Part shown: positions 11,010 to 24,994 of the stretch, one piece after another
Numbering within the stretch: position 1 is the first letter of the stretch
Layout of the letters: each line of letters begins with the position of its first letter
Assembly: GCA_007922195.1 (NCBI GenBank)
Contig: ML681981.1
Span: 10,505,503-10,569,502, forward strand
Reading direction: 5' to 3'
Origin: Podocnemis expansa
Taxonomy: Eukaryota > Chordata > Testudines > Podocnemididae
Length of the DNA: 64,000 bases
Program-made: the position numbers and the translations under genes
The notes under the pieces: model-generated
Told to the model about the DNA's origin: nothing
The model's database searches: none
Seen by the model: only the letters and a program-made list of their open reading frames with translations

Positions 11010-11904
11010 GAGTCTCCCCTCACTTAATGCTAACTCCCATTTGCCTCAAGCAAAATACATCAATAGGCGTTGGTTTCACAGTTCTCTTCCAGCTAATTCA
11101 GTCTATGTAATATTCTTAGTTCCTCAATAACAGGTCTGGCACTCAGACACATTAGATACATGGATTGCATCTAATGGAGAAAACAACTATTTACCTATAT
11201 TACAACCATTGTTCTTTGAGATACACATTCCATTCAGGTGTATGCAGAACCAGCATGTAAACAATGTAGACCTTTGCATGACAATACTCATCAGGGGGGT
11301 TCATGCATCATATACTTCCTCATGGTACCTCCTATGATTATTTAAGAGCAGCACTGACCTGAGCCCCCTCAGTTCCTTTGCACTGTAATCTGAGTCTGAA
11401 AACTCTAAAGCAGAGGAAACAGAAGGCAGGTGCAGACATGTATTCCACTACACACCACCTCAAACAGTACAGGTTAGTAATCATTCTTTCTTCTTTGAGT
11501 GGTTGCAGGTCACTAAACTCACAAGCAAAAAATGGAAAGAGCAAGAGACGGGTCTCAAAGTCTATTTAAATGGTGATTTCAGAACTGACCTTCCAAAGCT
11601 TAGAAGCAGTCATGATAGCATAGTGTTTGACTGAGGTATGAAGGGAAGGTGATGTTGTGGCCCTGTATATGTCCAATTGAGGAACATCCCTCAGAAACAC
11701 AATGGAAGCATCTCAGGCCCTTAATTAACAAGTGAATAGCTTCTGCTACACCATATACTGTCATACTGCAAGAAGTAATCAATTTGGAAACTCTCTCTGC
11801 TGAAACTGCTAGACCCCGTGTCCAATCCACATGGAACAATAAACAAAATGGTTTGGTCCTGTTCAGATGATGTACCAGGGATCATTATTCAACACATGAA
11901 GGCA
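11010..11904. other. Non-coding stretch, no gene recognised
   Basis: There are short open frames only and no domain, RNA gene or repeat family that I can identify. Confidence 0.35.
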
Positions 11905-12060
11905 CTGATCATCTGGACAAGTTACTTCACCTCTCTCTGCCTCAAGTCTCTCTCTGTAAATGGGGGAATAATCCATCCTCTTTTCTGTCTTGTCAGTTTA
12001 GGTTGCAAGCTCTCCAGGCATGGACTGTCTCTTACTATGTGTTTGTACAAAGCCTAACAC
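11905..12060 (+). repeat. MIR/CORE-SINE-like remnant
   Basis: GACAAGTTACTTCACCTCTC, then TGCCTCAAGT and TCTGTAAATGGGGGAATAA, follows the order of a MIR-type SINE body. The downstream segment (GGTTGCAAGCTCTCCAGGCA to GTACAAAGCCTAACACAA) matches its usual 3' tail. The copy is diverged and ancient. Confidence 0.6.
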
Positions 12061-15000
12061 AACAGAGCTCCAATGTTGGTTGACGCCTCTCTACATTAAG
12101 TGTAATAACTTATTGAAGGCTTTGACATGGTCTTGCTTCAATCCAATCAAACATTTTGAAAATGTTCATGTATCCTATCCTTTGTGTTTTGCGTTCAGTA
12201 AAGTATTTCACTTCCAGAACAATATGCCCTTTCATTGTTCTAAAGAAAATAAACTGGAAGTAAACTTCTGGAGAATGAGGCGTATTCATTTAAAAAAAAA
12301 AGTCTCCCCTTTATGTCTAGGCACTCTATATTCCAAGAGTTTTCTACCACCATTAAACCTGTGTTTATATCAAAACCAGAAACATTTTTAATAGTTTTAT
12401 TTTCCTTGTGGTATTCTTCCTTCTGGCTTTATTCCCAGATAATCACCACTACTGCTATCTGTAACATGGTCATAAGTAACCCTTACCTGAAAACCCTTTC
12501 AACATCAGTAGGCTTTTATTTCAAAGTTTAGTCCCACTCCTACTTCTTAGGAGTTAAATCTCTATAACACACAGAGTAACAAATTAATATCAATATAATC
12601 TGAGTCCCTCAAGAACTGCCAGCTTGAACCTCTTTACTTAGCCAAAACATAGAAAGAGACATTTTTCAGTATTGCCAGGTTGACAATATCAAAAGGAAAA
12701 CTCTACCAGTTCTGTAATCAAGGTTCTGTCAGTATATTCATTATAATCTTTTTTTCCCTTCAAAGGTTCCAAGCCTGGCTGTAAAAATTGCTCTGGGATG
12801 AAACTTGTTATATCCAGCATACTACAAGTTCCCAGCTCAGGGACGATGCTTTTCCTGAAATTTTTTGAAGATCAGTTCTGCAGCTGGTTAGTTACCGAAG
12901 GGCAAAAGACAGGCAATTTTACCATTTCCACTGACTTGTTTTTAAAAACCCATATTCAGTTTTAACATTAAAATGTGCAGACGCATGGACTAGGCCTTTT
13001 TGGCTTTTTAAATAACACAATAATACAACTGTACTATTTTATTTTTTCCTTAACAAGACCCCGTTGTCAGCCCCTCCCTTAGGGCAGTTCTCTGTAGACA
13101 AGTATTCTCCCTCTCTTTCAAGGCCTTTTTTCCCCATCTCAAGTACACACATCATGAAAGGCCCCTGAACACACTGAATGAAATTTTAGTCACATTCAGG
13201 ACCTGTGGCCAGGAATCTTGGTCTTGTAGTTTTGGGGTTGCTGGCAACAAAGAGCTGGAAAAAACAGTTTAGGAAGCCCAAGTCTGTCCCCCAAACACAT
13301 TGTATCATGTCAAAGAAGATCCATTCTTGTAGCAACTTAGATATCTGTCCCAGAGCCCAGGACCTCTGCAGGCTTTGCTGTCCCTTGAGGAACTGGCCTA
13401 GCAAACAAAGCACATAATGGAACAGAACATCCTGACAAAAATTCTTTTCTACTTTTCAGATAGGACGCATTGTGGTGGCCGCCCAGGGTGAGCAGAGAAT
13501 TGTGTGGCCTCTCTTGTTAAAATCAAAACATTCACATTTTAAAGTATTTTAATAAGCATTTTAGTATTTTAGTATAGCTTGCTAGCATGGAGGCTGCTCA
13601 TTATGAGCTAATTGTTCAAAGAGCTGCTGAAAGTGTTTAAATGTTAAATACATGCTACTGTAAGCAAATATTCACAAGCCTTTCAAAACAGATGTTTGAG
13701 AAATGGAAGGCTATCAGCTAATGGCAGCATTACACAAAAGACAACGAGAAGCAAATTTGCATTGAAATATTCTCACAATAAACTGATGCCATTCCACATA
13801 ACTTATATTATATTTGCATTTTAATTCATTAAGTTATTTTACCAATTAATTTTTATTTTATATTCTTGTGGGGATTTGTTGGCATTTAAGCTACACTGTT
13901 TATATGAGCAATTGCTACTGAGAGCCAGGCATGTGCATTTCCTTAGATTTTTTTGCTTCTGTCACATTTGTTGTTATTTATTTCACCAACTCCCAGTAGT
14001 GTTTTACAGAAATCCAGGAGGAACAGTCTGTGCCCTAGGATCTTACAAAGTCTGCACATAGATCCACACTCACAGCATGTCCTTATTCCTATGAAGAATT
14101 CCTCCCAGTGAAGGATTGGACCTTAGTAAATAGACACAGACAGACACATTTTTCTCCTTGTTGTAAATAGACTTGCATTCCAATCTAACTGTTAGGGATC
14201 TGACACACAACTGGTTTACAGTCCAAATTAATTCTGTTCCTGGAGTTTGTATTTACCCTTAATGTATATAACAAGGTAGGACTGAGGTAGAGCTATTTTT
14301 ACAAACCTAAATTTGAGTCTGAGTTGACTTTTCTGTCGCTTGCTGAACTGGAGCTAATGACACCCTTTTGTTCTGGCTGGAAGAGTGAGTTAGCAGAAAC
14401 TCGTGACAGACACACAAAGTAGCTAAATATGACTATTAATTTTTTTCCAGTATACTCTTTACCTTATACATTTGAACTCTTTCTGTTTGATTATTATATT
14501 CTATTACCTCCTTCTCACTTCTTGTCACATTTGGCCCATTGTAGCCAGGGCATCTTATCTTTCCTCCATAGCCTTCTCTTGACCTCCTGCCTATAGTCAT
14601 CTTCACTCCTTTATTTTCATTTTCTTTTTCCCCTCACAGTGGGCCAGTCACCTGATTTATCAGAAGCTCACAAGAGTTAGCTGATCACTGAGTGCCTGGA
14701 AAGCTAGCTGTAAAATATTTTTATGCTAGAGCAACTGAAAGGGAAGGGAAGAGGCATCTTCCATATGAAGATGTCCAGACTATACTCTCATTCCCACTGC
14801 ACTGTCTATGAATTTGTAATTTTGTACAAATTGTAATATTTAAATTGTAATACATCCCAGTCTAACATCCTTAACTTATTTTTCTTGAGCATCCCCAAAA
14901 GAGGAGGATTAAATAGTTAGGGCCTAATACTGCATCCACCATGCAAATTGATTTCAGGGGGTGCAGGAGTGAGCCCATAACACTTTGCATCATTTGTACT

Positions 15001-16058
15001 AATGCTAGGCTGTTGCAGTTAATGAAACAAACACACTCCCCAATAATTATGTAACTTTGCCAGCCTGATCTGCCACAAGAGGGCAGAGACTTGTGTCACT
15101 CAGCTACATGTACTGTGATACAGTGAATACCTACCACTGATTTTTAAATGGGCAATTTATAGTGTAATAAAGAGAAGGTTGAAAAATGAATACCCATTGT
15201 CATAGCTATCTATTTTTAAAACTGCTTCAGGCTAAAAGGCCAAATGCAGAAATATGAACTCCTCAGTCTCTGCTGCTGTGAATAAGATGATGCTATGCTT
15301 CTATATAAAGGCAGTAATTAGTACATAATTAAGCAAGGGGGATGCTAGAATAAAAATGTTCTCTATATAGAATAATGTTTCATTAGTTTGACAAAAGGTT
15401 TCATGACAAGATAGTTTAGCTATAACATAGTCAGTGTCAGTTGTTTCTTCATTGATTTCTTTATTTAAAAAACGTAAATTCTGATGGAAAAAGGTATTTG
15501 GAAATTAAAGGACGTTATTTTAATTATTATGGCAAATCACAGTTTGGATATGAACTACTTGACAGTCTCTCTTTAATTATATTGTTTTCAAATGGCAGTG
15601 GATGACATAAAATCCCATGGCTTAGCTGCTTAGATTTTTCATAGTGAGAACTGATGTTTGCAGCCATTAGTACATAGAACCAACCAGCCTTCTGCCCAGC
15701 AGAAGGACCGAGACTGGCTTTTGTACAGCAAAAGTAAAACAGTCTCCATGAAGGAATACTGCCCCAAACCAATGTCGGCCCAGTCCCATGTTCTGACCTT
15801 TTGCCACAGTGGCACGGGCAGCAGTTCAGGCTAGTCGCCCGTGTACCGAGGATCTCAGATAGGTTTGTCCTTAGATAGTTACTTGGTGTATCCAGGCAAG
15901 TCACTTCCTGTGGGGCACCCAGATTGCTGTTTTCAGTGTGCTAGGTCAGCATTTACCTCTACCTGAGCTGGCACCATAATTCTCAGCTGCAGTGTAGATA
16001 TAGCATAAAGGCATGACCCAGGATGGCCTTCTGCAAACTGGTCTACTCTGAACAGAAC
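12061..16058. other. About 4 kb of anonymous non-coding sequence
   Basis: All frames are closed at short intervals. The longest open frame, on the - strand at about 15527-15904, shows no recognisable domain. A word resembling a MITE end, GCAGTGTAGATATAGCAT, occurs at about 15989-16006 without a clear partner. I see no tRNA-like cloverleaf or simple repeat worth naming. Confidence 0.35.
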
Positions 16059-16140
16059 TGAATCATAGAATGGTAGGACTGGAAGGGACCTGGAGTGGTC
16101 ATCAAGTCCAGTCCCCAGCACTCATGGCAGGTCTAAGTAT
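16059..16140 (-). mobile_element. CR1 LINE 3' end, truncated
   Basis: The + strand reads GAATCATAGAATGGTAGGAC, then TGGAAGGGACCT and ATCAAGTCCAGTCCCC. This is the reverse of the CR1 3' terminus (AGGTCCCTTCCAACC, then ATGATTCTAT) present in sense at 41920-41957. Only the last 80 bp or so is kept, a usual 5'-truncated CR1 insertion. Confidence 0.8.
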
Positions 16141-18639
16141 TAGCATGATAATTACATTTCATAATTAAACAACTTTAAAAGAGAATAAATTTTACCAGTG
16201 ACAGTCAGCTAGTTTAATTACTGAAATGAAAATTCAAAATTTACACGCAGAAAATTTATTAACAGCCTACTTAGTTTCAAACAAAGCAGGGAAGGTTTCC
16301 TACCTACGCCAGCCCAACCCCGGTGGATACTGTAGTTATAAAATTAGAGCTATTCTTGCAACGGCATAGCTCAGGCACAGTTTATTCATAAACATCAGCT
16401 CAGTGAACAAGTGTGCTCCAGAGGCAAGTGAGACAGGAACAGTTCATGCTGCTTGCAAAGTTTGGTGAAGTACAGATTGGGGAGATGGGGAGATCAGTGC
16501 CACGTATCTTCTCCAATGCCTTTTTAAAGACACAGAATGGAGCTAAGGGTGGGAGGAAATATGACATGTAGCCCTGTTCATTTACAGGCTTACAAAGCCC
16601 ATGACAATCATTGCAGCAATCAAGGAGAGCATAAATTAAATGATTATAAAATTTCAAATGTAATATTAGTGAGTTAACATGGTATTCATTAAAAAATGAC
16701 AGTTGATTCAAGGAGAAAACAGCCTTTTATTTATCTTTCTGACTGTATAATGGAGATGGAAAAAAATTCTTCCTTTGCTGTAGGTAAGTAAAAGCAGAAT
16801 ATCCCAGAAGGTGGTATGACAAGTCTCCCCATATATTGGGTTATGGAAAAAGCTTTTACTATCTCTATGGGGAAAAAAGCTTAATATAGCTAAGTCATGC
16901 TGGTACAGTCAATGGAAGTGATTCTAATATGGACACATTATGCCACTAGAATATCAGATTGAATGAATGCAAGATTAAACACATTAACATTTAATAGCTT
17001 ATGGTTGTGACTGCAACTTTACCACCCAACTGGCAACAGTAAACTGGGTGTAAATAACACAAATTTGCATCTCTCATTTATTTTAGTGCAAACATGACTA
17101 TCATGATTGTATATAAAAAAGTCAGTTCTCTGGAAAAAAAATGTCTTAAAAGACTGGATCCACTTTCAGAGGGGAAAAAAAAAAGCATTACCACAATTCT
17201 AAGCACCTGGAACTTCTTACCTACATAGCTAAAAACAGACTCCAAATGGTGCATTTTAAAAGCAATGCACAGAAGAAATATAAATCTTTTTGTGTGTTAA
17301 CATGTGTTTTGAACTTATCTCCCTCCCGCCCCCCACTGCTATGAAATACTACTGATGTAATTTTGTAACTTTCTTGAAGGCATATGGTCTTCAAGTCTTT
17401 CAGACCTGAAAAGTGCAAAATGTTTGCAATAAATCCTTACGCTAACAAGAAACTCACTTATTTTCTAGTTTTGTAACCAACTTTAAAATCAGGCCAGCCA
17501 GGCTTACTAGAGCTTATATGTCTTTCCCATGAATTTGGGCTGATTTAGGATTTAGCATAGAAATCACTCTTCCCATGCATAAACTGAAAACATTTCCGTA
17601 CTCAAGTAAGAGGGAATGCTGAGGAGCTCCTTTCTTAATCCTCTATCTGATTTGAGATAACACTAGTTATCCAGAGCTCCTCCTCCTCTCTGGTGGAAAA
17701 TGAAAACCGGTGGAACATGGGAATCTGAATCGGAAGCTCTAACTTTAGCCGGACTCTGTGTGGGCAAAAGGATCTGCCAATACAGCTCTGACAGGATCAG
17801 GGCCTTGTTATTCCTTAGGCAGACACCTTATTATAGAAGGATCTCTTCCACTCATCTGATTTGAAAGGAAAATGAAAGTTTGTTATGCAGCAGCTGTAAA
17901 ATTTTCCAGAGATGTACAGACACTGACCAGTTTAAAACGAACCAGCTTACTGTGTGGATAACAGAAAGTAAGTGACTGTGAATATATCCACAATGATGTG
18001 TAGCTACACGAGACAATGAAAGTCTGGCAGGGCAAGGCAGCAGGAAAGACTTCAGCAGTGGGGAGCTGCTAGAGACTTCTCCCACTGCCTCCCCTGCTGG
18101 AGCACATGGAAAGTTTCCAGCAGCTGCAAAGCAGCGGTACACTACACTTCTAAAAACTGCAGTGTAGACTGGAGAGGGGCTGGGAGGGATATTGCTTGAG
18201 CACACAGAGAGCCATATAGAGTTCATATCCAATGATTTCAAGTGTGTCATACTCACCTAAGCAAAACCTCACTACCTATATTACTACTTGTACCCACAGT
18301 AGAAAGATGTATAGTGTACATCATCTACATGTCATCATCAGGAGTATGCAGTGTAAACATATCCCATAAAACAGCCCTTGCCCCCTACTATCAGGATGTG
18401 TCTGGCTGTAAGTACAGCTGCAACTTAGATGGTGAGAAGCAAATGAACAGCACTGCTTTCCCCAAAGCTATCCAGATCTGGCAGTCTTGTTTCCAGCATA
18501 CCTACTTCCCGAGGAGACAAAAGAAATGGAAGCTATGTGACTAATCTAAGCAAAAAATCATATAGTAAAAATTATACACAGCAGCATATAAAAAAAAGAC
18601 CCACACAAATACACTGCACTTACTTGATATAGCATTTTC
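16141..18639. other. Non-coding stretch, possible MITE relic near 17984-18173
   Basis: The segment from GATGTGTAGCTACACG (17978) to TGCAGTGTAGACTGG (18159-18173) has MITE-like end words around a GC-richer middle with AGCAGTGGGGAGCTGCT. No clean terminal inverted repeat or target duplication could be drawn. The rest has no identifiable content. Confidence 0.3.
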
Positions 18640-18765
18640 TGTCCAAGAATCTCAAGATACTTGACAAACATTAAGGAATTAAGCCACAAATCACTCCTGG
18701 GAGAGAAGGAAGCTTTATTAGTGCCATTCTACAGATGGGAAAATGGAGGCAGACACTACCTAACA
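18640..18765 (-). repeat. MIR/CORE-SINE-like remnant, antisense
   Basis: GAATCTCAAGATACTTGACA, then GTGCCATTCTACAGATGGGA and AAATGGAGGCAGA, is the reverse of the MIR 3' half (TCTGTAAAATGGGGA, then CTTTGAGATCC). It is old and diverged. Confidence 0.6.
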
Positions 18766-19799
18766 GCTTCATTGTGCCATTAACACAGCCCCATATGAGG
18801 GCAGTACAGAGAAGATCCCTTCCTGTGGGTGTTCCTGCAGGCATTTTGCTAGCATGGGACCAAGCTCTTCTGAAACTTAGTCTCTGTTCTCATTATTCCC
18901 TCCCAAAAATAAATAGATAATTTAATTTCTAAATCACATAGTTCTGCAGCCATCCCTCATGACGTGTTGTGGCAGCTCTATTCCCTCTCCCACTCCCCAC
19001 TATCTTTTGCTATGTTGGATGAGTTATGCAAAGCACAGAAGGCATTCACCACTTCTCTCCCTGCAAAGATAAATTGTTCCTTGTGACATATGAAAACAGG
19101 TCATTTTTTCAAATACACTCTACCATGTCCTTTACCCTAACGTTATATGTAATGTCTTATTAAATGTAAGTCTTAATCTATAGTAACCAAATTGATTGGT
19201 CACATCTTGAACAGTGACTACTAGGAATAACATTCTTTGCCAAGCTTAAATTAAAAAACAAATACAAAACAAAACAACCCCTCCCCTAATTTTTAACTTA
19301 ATCCATTGAAAGGCTTTTTAAAATACTAAACAATTTTATTCAAGTGGTGACAGCATCAGGTGTCTGTCATTTTAAAGTCCTGGTTTATATATTTATTCCT
19401 ATCATATAGCTGTCCAGCATGTTAGGCTGTGAAGTTAATCATTTGTGATCCAGCCTTGACAAATTTGTCTGTTCTTGTATAGCAACTCACTAAGAGCAGT
19501 GCCTAAAGACAGAAATGTGGAAGAAGCCAGCTGTGTTGCTGAAGACAGCAGCTGTGTAGCAAGTTGCAACTCTGTTGTGTGAGGCTTGAAATAAAAATCT
19601 ATTCCCCCCTCCCTCAAGTTTATCTCCTCATTCGCTTTCAGTCAAATCTGATTATATTTCTTCAGTCTTTTCCTTTGAGAATTCAGTCTTCTATGAATCA
19701 GAATACAGAACTTCTAAAAAGTGTCTGCAAAGAGGTATGCTGGTATATACTTGCTAAATATTATCACATAATTTTTGGGCAATATCTACAAGATGGGTG

Positions 19800-20030
19800 C
19801 TAACAGTAGCAAGGTTACAGCTGTGCCACTGTAGTGTAAAGTTCCCACACTGGTAATCCACCTCCCCAAGTGCCACTAACTAGGTCAATGGAAGAATTAT
19901 TCTGTCAACTGAGCCACATCTACACCAGGGGGTTAGATCAGCTTAATTACACTGCACATGAGGTGTGAATTGTTTACTCCTGAGTGATGTGGCTAAGTCA
20001 ATCTAAATTTCAAGTACAGACCATGTCTGA
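19800..20030. mobile_element. Degraded MITE fragment
   Basis: Words such as GGTAATCCACCTCCCCAAG, ACTAGGTCAATGGAAGAATT, CACATCTACACCAGGGG and AAGTACAGACCATGTCT resemble the interior and end of the family at 25335-25616, which has TTAATCCACCTCTCTGAGAG. The boundaries and target duplication are lost. Confidence 0.45.
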
Positions 20031-22000
20031 GTCTCTCAGTACAGATCTTTATATTCAAAGGGGGGTCAAATAGGGAGAATAGAAGCTATTTGAAAATGAG
20101 AAAATTATTAGTCTAATTTAGTCTAACTTCTTTCTCAGCAGAAGAAAAACCTTAATTTTTTTATTAGGCTATGAGGCCAATGGATCAAATCTTTCCTCGC
20201 ATTAAATCCTTCCTTGTTCCACCTAAAGATATAATCAGCATCATGGACCCAAGATGCATTAGTGGGTCACATTTCTTGCTGAGATGCACTAGTTGTGTCT
20301 CAAGATACTCCAAGGGCTGAACTCGTAAAAATGAATCTTTTAGAACTTTCAGAGGGTGATCTCAGAGCTCTAGACAAGAAAAGAATATATTAGAGCTCAA
20401 ACATTTACTGGTATACCCAAAAGATGCAGGGGAAATCTCTCTTCTAAATCTGTGCAGCTTTATTATGAACAAAGCTAATTTGTTCAAAAAACACCTGCTT
20501 GTCAGTTATTTCACTCAGAGTCCTTGTTGCTGCCCACCCCCTTAACCGTTCATTTTTTCACATCCATCTGCTAAATCCAAGACTGCACTTCTTTGGGGAA
20601 GTGCTTGTCTTTCCTCTATATGCGTGGAACTGCACCTAACACAATGAAAGCTTGATCATTGACCTCAATCTCTCTTTCTGGCTCAATAAATATTTAATTA
20701 TGTATTAAAAGTGGAATACTGCCAACTGGTGAAATGGAGAGAGACAGGAACTAACTCTGTAGCTCTGAAATACTCAGGTCCCTGATTGGAGGCCTAGGTG
20801 CCTAACCATCAGCCTACTGGTGAGGCTCTCTCCATCTCTGATTTAAACCAGAAATCTTATCCTGGACCTGAGAAACCTTCCCAAACAAAGGTTTAATCAT
20901 ATCTGTTGGATTCCCGTGGAAAGCTTTGGTCCTGACAAAAACTATTTTTGCCAAAATTTCCTGACCAGGTATTCTTAACCACTCTCCCAAGGAGGGAAGC
21001 CCACTGACTGTGGAAATCAAAGGTGAAAGCTTGGCTCCATTGAAATCAATGGCAAAACTCCCATAGCCTTTACGAACCCAGGATTTTACTCCAAGTAAGT
21101 AATAACAAGAACACATGATATCTTACACCCTTTAAAAATAATTGAACTAATTTTTTTCTTGGATTTATGTTTTTAAAGTGTCATTTTGTATCCAGAAGGT
21201 CAATTGTCATCCTCACATCCTTTGAATAAGACAGCAGTGAAGGGGAGCAATGAAAAAAGGCCTGGGCTAAATCATTTTAATGAAGTCTCCATTCTTGAAT
21301 GGTTTTCTCCAGGAATCCTGCACATACAGAAGACTTCAGATAGGCTTTTTACTGCCAGGGCTGGTGCCTACTCATTAGTTCTGCCAAGCTCAGAAGCCAA
21401 ATCCATAACTCTTCACAACAACACAGAAGGCATCCTTTGGCTGAATAAAGCACGACAATTTTATTAATCTTATTTCCCATTTAATTTGCCTTTATATTAA
21501 GTACTTTACTGCTCTCAGGCTTTTGATGTTTTTTGGACCATTTACAAAAACTCAAATTGGAATCCTCCTTCCCCCAAGATTTCATATAATTGAAGCCATG
21601 GATAGCAAAGTGGGAATCTAAAAAGCCCCACTTTATTGCAAAATTAGGAAAATATTTTTCATAAGCCCCAAAGCAATTATTTCAGAGTGAATTAAGAAGA
21701 CAATATATAGGAAAATAAATCAAAAAATAAAATAGTTCCAAAGTCTGACTTACATTGGAATCAAGGGAATTTAAGGAGACGAAGTGTTTCACCAAAGCAA
21801 CACACAAGAAGCAAGCAAAAGTTGGATAGTGAGAGTTGGGAAGTGGTGTAACCATAGATAGTAAAAATGAAGTTGAAAGTGGCCTAAATTCACATACCCT
21901 GGATAACAGTTTCAAAAACTTCCAAGTGATTTAGTTTCCCAAGTCCCATTTTCAAAAGTGATTAGTTCTTGAGTACCACCGACTTTCAGTCCAACTCAAG
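20031..22000. other. Non-coding stretch with old SINE/LINE scraps
   Basis: A MIR-like tail lies at about 20561-20660 (GACTGCACTTCTTTGGGGAA, then TGCACCTAACACAATGAAAG). An old LINE word, CCATTGAAATCAATGGCAAA, lies at 21038-21057. CCCATTTTCAAAAGTGATTA near 21950 is another common ancient-repeat phrase. No gene is recognised. Confidence 0.4.
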
Positions 22001-22302
22001 ACAGGTCTACATGGCAAAAAGCCACAACAATGAATCTCAGAGACAAACAAGATCAACTGATTAGGTTTCACAGGGTTTTCACTGCAGGGCTAAATATAGC
22101 AATGTAGATAAGATATTCTTGCTTGGGTAAAAGTGTGAACTCCAAAATCCTTCCGCTCCTTCTGATTTCCTGAGCACAGGCTTCTGCATGAGTGGAAACC
22201 TCAACACTATTTTCATCTGTGCATGAGCCCTGCAAGCCTGAGTCAGCTGATCCAGTCTCTGAGACTCACAGCTGAAGAATATTTTTGCAGTGTACACATA
22301 CA
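22001..22302. mobile_element. MITE, about 300 bp, TIR with CTCAG inner arm
   Basis: The left end CAGGTCTACATGGCAAAAAG, continuing to ATGAATCTCAG, pairs with the right end CTGAGACTCACAGCTGAAGA, continuing to TTTTTGCAGTGTACACATAC. The arms are about 40 bp and imperfect. The interior has no reading frame of note. The target duplication is not resolved. Confidence 0.6.
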
Positions 22303-22349
22303 GGCTCCTATGAGCATAAATCACTTGAAAATGGAACTTAGGTTCCTAA

Positions 22350-22634
22350 GGGTTTGTCTTCACTGATTGTGGCAGACTTGCCACTGTCTCATCGACCTTC
22401 CCAATCAACTGAGTGGGTATGTGAAGGTCCGCTCAGTCAATCAGGAAGCCAATCTATTAAGACCACCCCAGCAACTAGGGTAGTGCTGAGATGAAGAAAT
22501 GCCCTTCCCTTTGACTCAGCACAGTGAATGTGCTGGGCATAGAGCAGTCCAACTGAGACATGCAAGTTATTTTAAGTAACTTGCATATCTCCATTCAACT
22601 GTTGCCGGAAACAGTGGGCTGTGTAGACTTGCCC
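22350..22634. mobile_element. MITE, 285 bp, TSD TAA
   Basis: The left end GGGTTTGTCTTCAC pairs with the right end GTGTAGACTTGCCC. TAA flanks both sides (22347-22349 and 22635-22637). The interior has the inverted words CACTGTCTC, GACCTTCCCAATCAACTGAG, AGTAACTTGCATATCTCC and AACTGTTGCCGG. It is non-autonomous. Confidence 0.75.
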
Positions 22635-24551
22635 TAAGTATAGGCGAGTTTGAAAAATTTACCCTTTGCCTATAATGGCTGTAACTTCCTTTCTGCTAAT
22701 GGGTCAACATGCAATCAACACAAACCAAACCATGGGCAGTGCTAGCTAGGGAAGGAGCCTGGCCAGAGTTGTTGGAAAATGTCTCAGCACTCCTCTAAAG
22801 CAGTCTCCATTGGTTAGACTCCTTCTGCACTCCTGGATAGACCTACAAACTACCTCCCCTGGTAGAATTTCACAAATGAAAAACAAACATGGATGTGCAT
22901 GATGACATAGGGAACTGAGACTTTCACATCCTTGCATCAACAGACATGAATCTGGTCCACTGAACAAAAGGATAAAGTAGATAAAGAGAATGTTAATGAA
23001 TTTCTTTGGTTATAACCAGTGCCTTTGCCCACTCTGTCATAGTTATTCTTTTGATCTCAAAGTTCTGAGATTGCAAAATTGATCTCAAATATTTAATACA
23101 AATAGCTACTTCTGTAATAAGAGGCATACATTTTTCATGGCTTTGTCAGGCCATGTCTTCTTCCTGTTGTGTCTTCATGATGCTTCCTGTCACCTCCACG
23201 CACATGCAGTTACCCTAACATTGCACTCAACCAGCTCACTGGAAGAGCATTCATGCTCAAGCAACTGGCATAACAGGAGATGCTATATACTTTGAGGTTC
23301 TCTGTCACAGTCATAGGTGTTGGGACCAGTGATATAGTCCCATTGGATTACCATGTTTACAAATAGGCTATTTCTAGTGAAGAGTCTTTGTCAGGGAAAA
23401 ACCTATTAATATTTCTCCAGAATTTAACACTGATATTAACTAAAAATTTGTAAGGCAGGAATCAGTTAATTTGGGGAAAATTATTGGGAATTTATGGCTC
23501 TGTCAGAAAATTGTGAATCCAAAATTCTCCCAAATAACGATTCCAGTCAAGTGCCTGGTGAAATAGAAAAATGAAAGCTATTTTAACCTTTTTTGTAAGT
23601 TTCAGACATTGTTTATGCTACAACACTAAACTAAAACACACAGTTGAAATGATCTAATTTTGACAAGATCTCTTCAGGACTGATGGGTATGTGCACGTTC
23701 AAATTCTGACCTGTATCACTTTCATCCTTTCTTGTTATGCAGTAAGTCCCACTGAAAGGCCCTTAGTTTTTACCCTTCTATGTTGCATGAATTTTAACAT
23801 TAAATTTCAGGGCTTTTTAACTCCTTCACAGCTAAGTGTAATTGTTACCTTCTGCACAATGTGAGTATTATGATTTAGTGCACTAAGCAATCCCAAGTCT
23901 CCCACATTTTATGTTTCCTGTGAAATGCACTAGGCAAACTATATATTGATTTTTATCAGCATGTTCTATATATTTCAGTAAAGGCAGAGTTTGGTGAGCT
24001 GAGTTGACACAATCATGAAATGCTACCCAGAATAAACAAAATCTAAATGTAAAATATAATTAAGCCAGTATAAACTACCAGAATTCATGCTGTTCTGTTC
24101 AGTAGTATAGAAACTTATATTGTTCAAATCATCATTGAGAGACCTTTCTAAAATTACCAGAAATGGTTCTATATATCAAAGTTATGTGCATACACTGAAT
24201 GGTAAATATATCTAACACGTTAATTTAAGCTCAGTACAAGCAATAAGAGTGCTGAGAGTTGAATCTGAATTTTATAACTGGAACTAATGTAATTTCACAT
24301 AGATATAATAAAAATTAGACAAAAATAAGATGTTGATGCACATTATATTGTATATTTTAGAAAACTAGTCAGCATAAAAATTTCAGGTGACTGGTCATCT
24401 TCCAAATGCAAGATATTTTAAATCATACTGCTATTTATTATTTTGAAATTAATTCATTTGAAACTGTGGGGACATAGAAATGTAGGACACTTGCATTAAA
24501 ATGTAATGACACCCTGCAAAAAAACCACAAGTCTTTTTTTAGTTTAGTACA

Positions 24552-24572
24552 AGAGAGTGAGAGAGAGAGAGA
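24552..24572. repeat. (GA)n microsatellite
   Basis: The tract AGAGAGTGAGAGAGAGAGAG is a short GA microsatellite with one interruption. Confidence 0.8.
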
Positions 24573-24994
24573 TCAATTTACTTCAAACTTTAAAAATTAT
24601 CTACTCTTATCTTGAGACTAATAAGAAAATATTGATGCCCAAATCATTTTTCTTTCTGAAGTTCTCAGGAAGGGGAAATCTTGAACTCAAAATGAACTCT
24701 GATTGCAACTTGCAAGAAGCTTTTTGTTTCTTTCCTAGAGACACGATAAAATGCCAATCTACTACAGATAGGAGCCTTTGGTTTGATCTTAAATGCCCAT
24801 ATGCTCCTTTCTACAATACTATGATTTAATTTTTTAAAGAAGCCGTTTTAATTCCAAAGGACAACAAAGAGAGTTTTATTGACAACAAAGAGCAGTCAGG
24901 AGATTCTACAGAACATTAACTGAAGAAAATGATCTAATGTCACAAAAGGCAAGAAGTAAAAATAATAACAGATTTCTTCCATCACTCACTTAAT

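Noticed and set aside
10456..11130. Several overlapping frames of 79-132 codons
   Set aside because: All sit in the GC core of a MITE and reflect composition. None has a domain or continues beyond the element.
24557..24829. 90-codon open frame beginning in a GA microsatellite
   Set aside because: It starts in simple repeat sequence, has no domain and is AT-biased like its surroundings.
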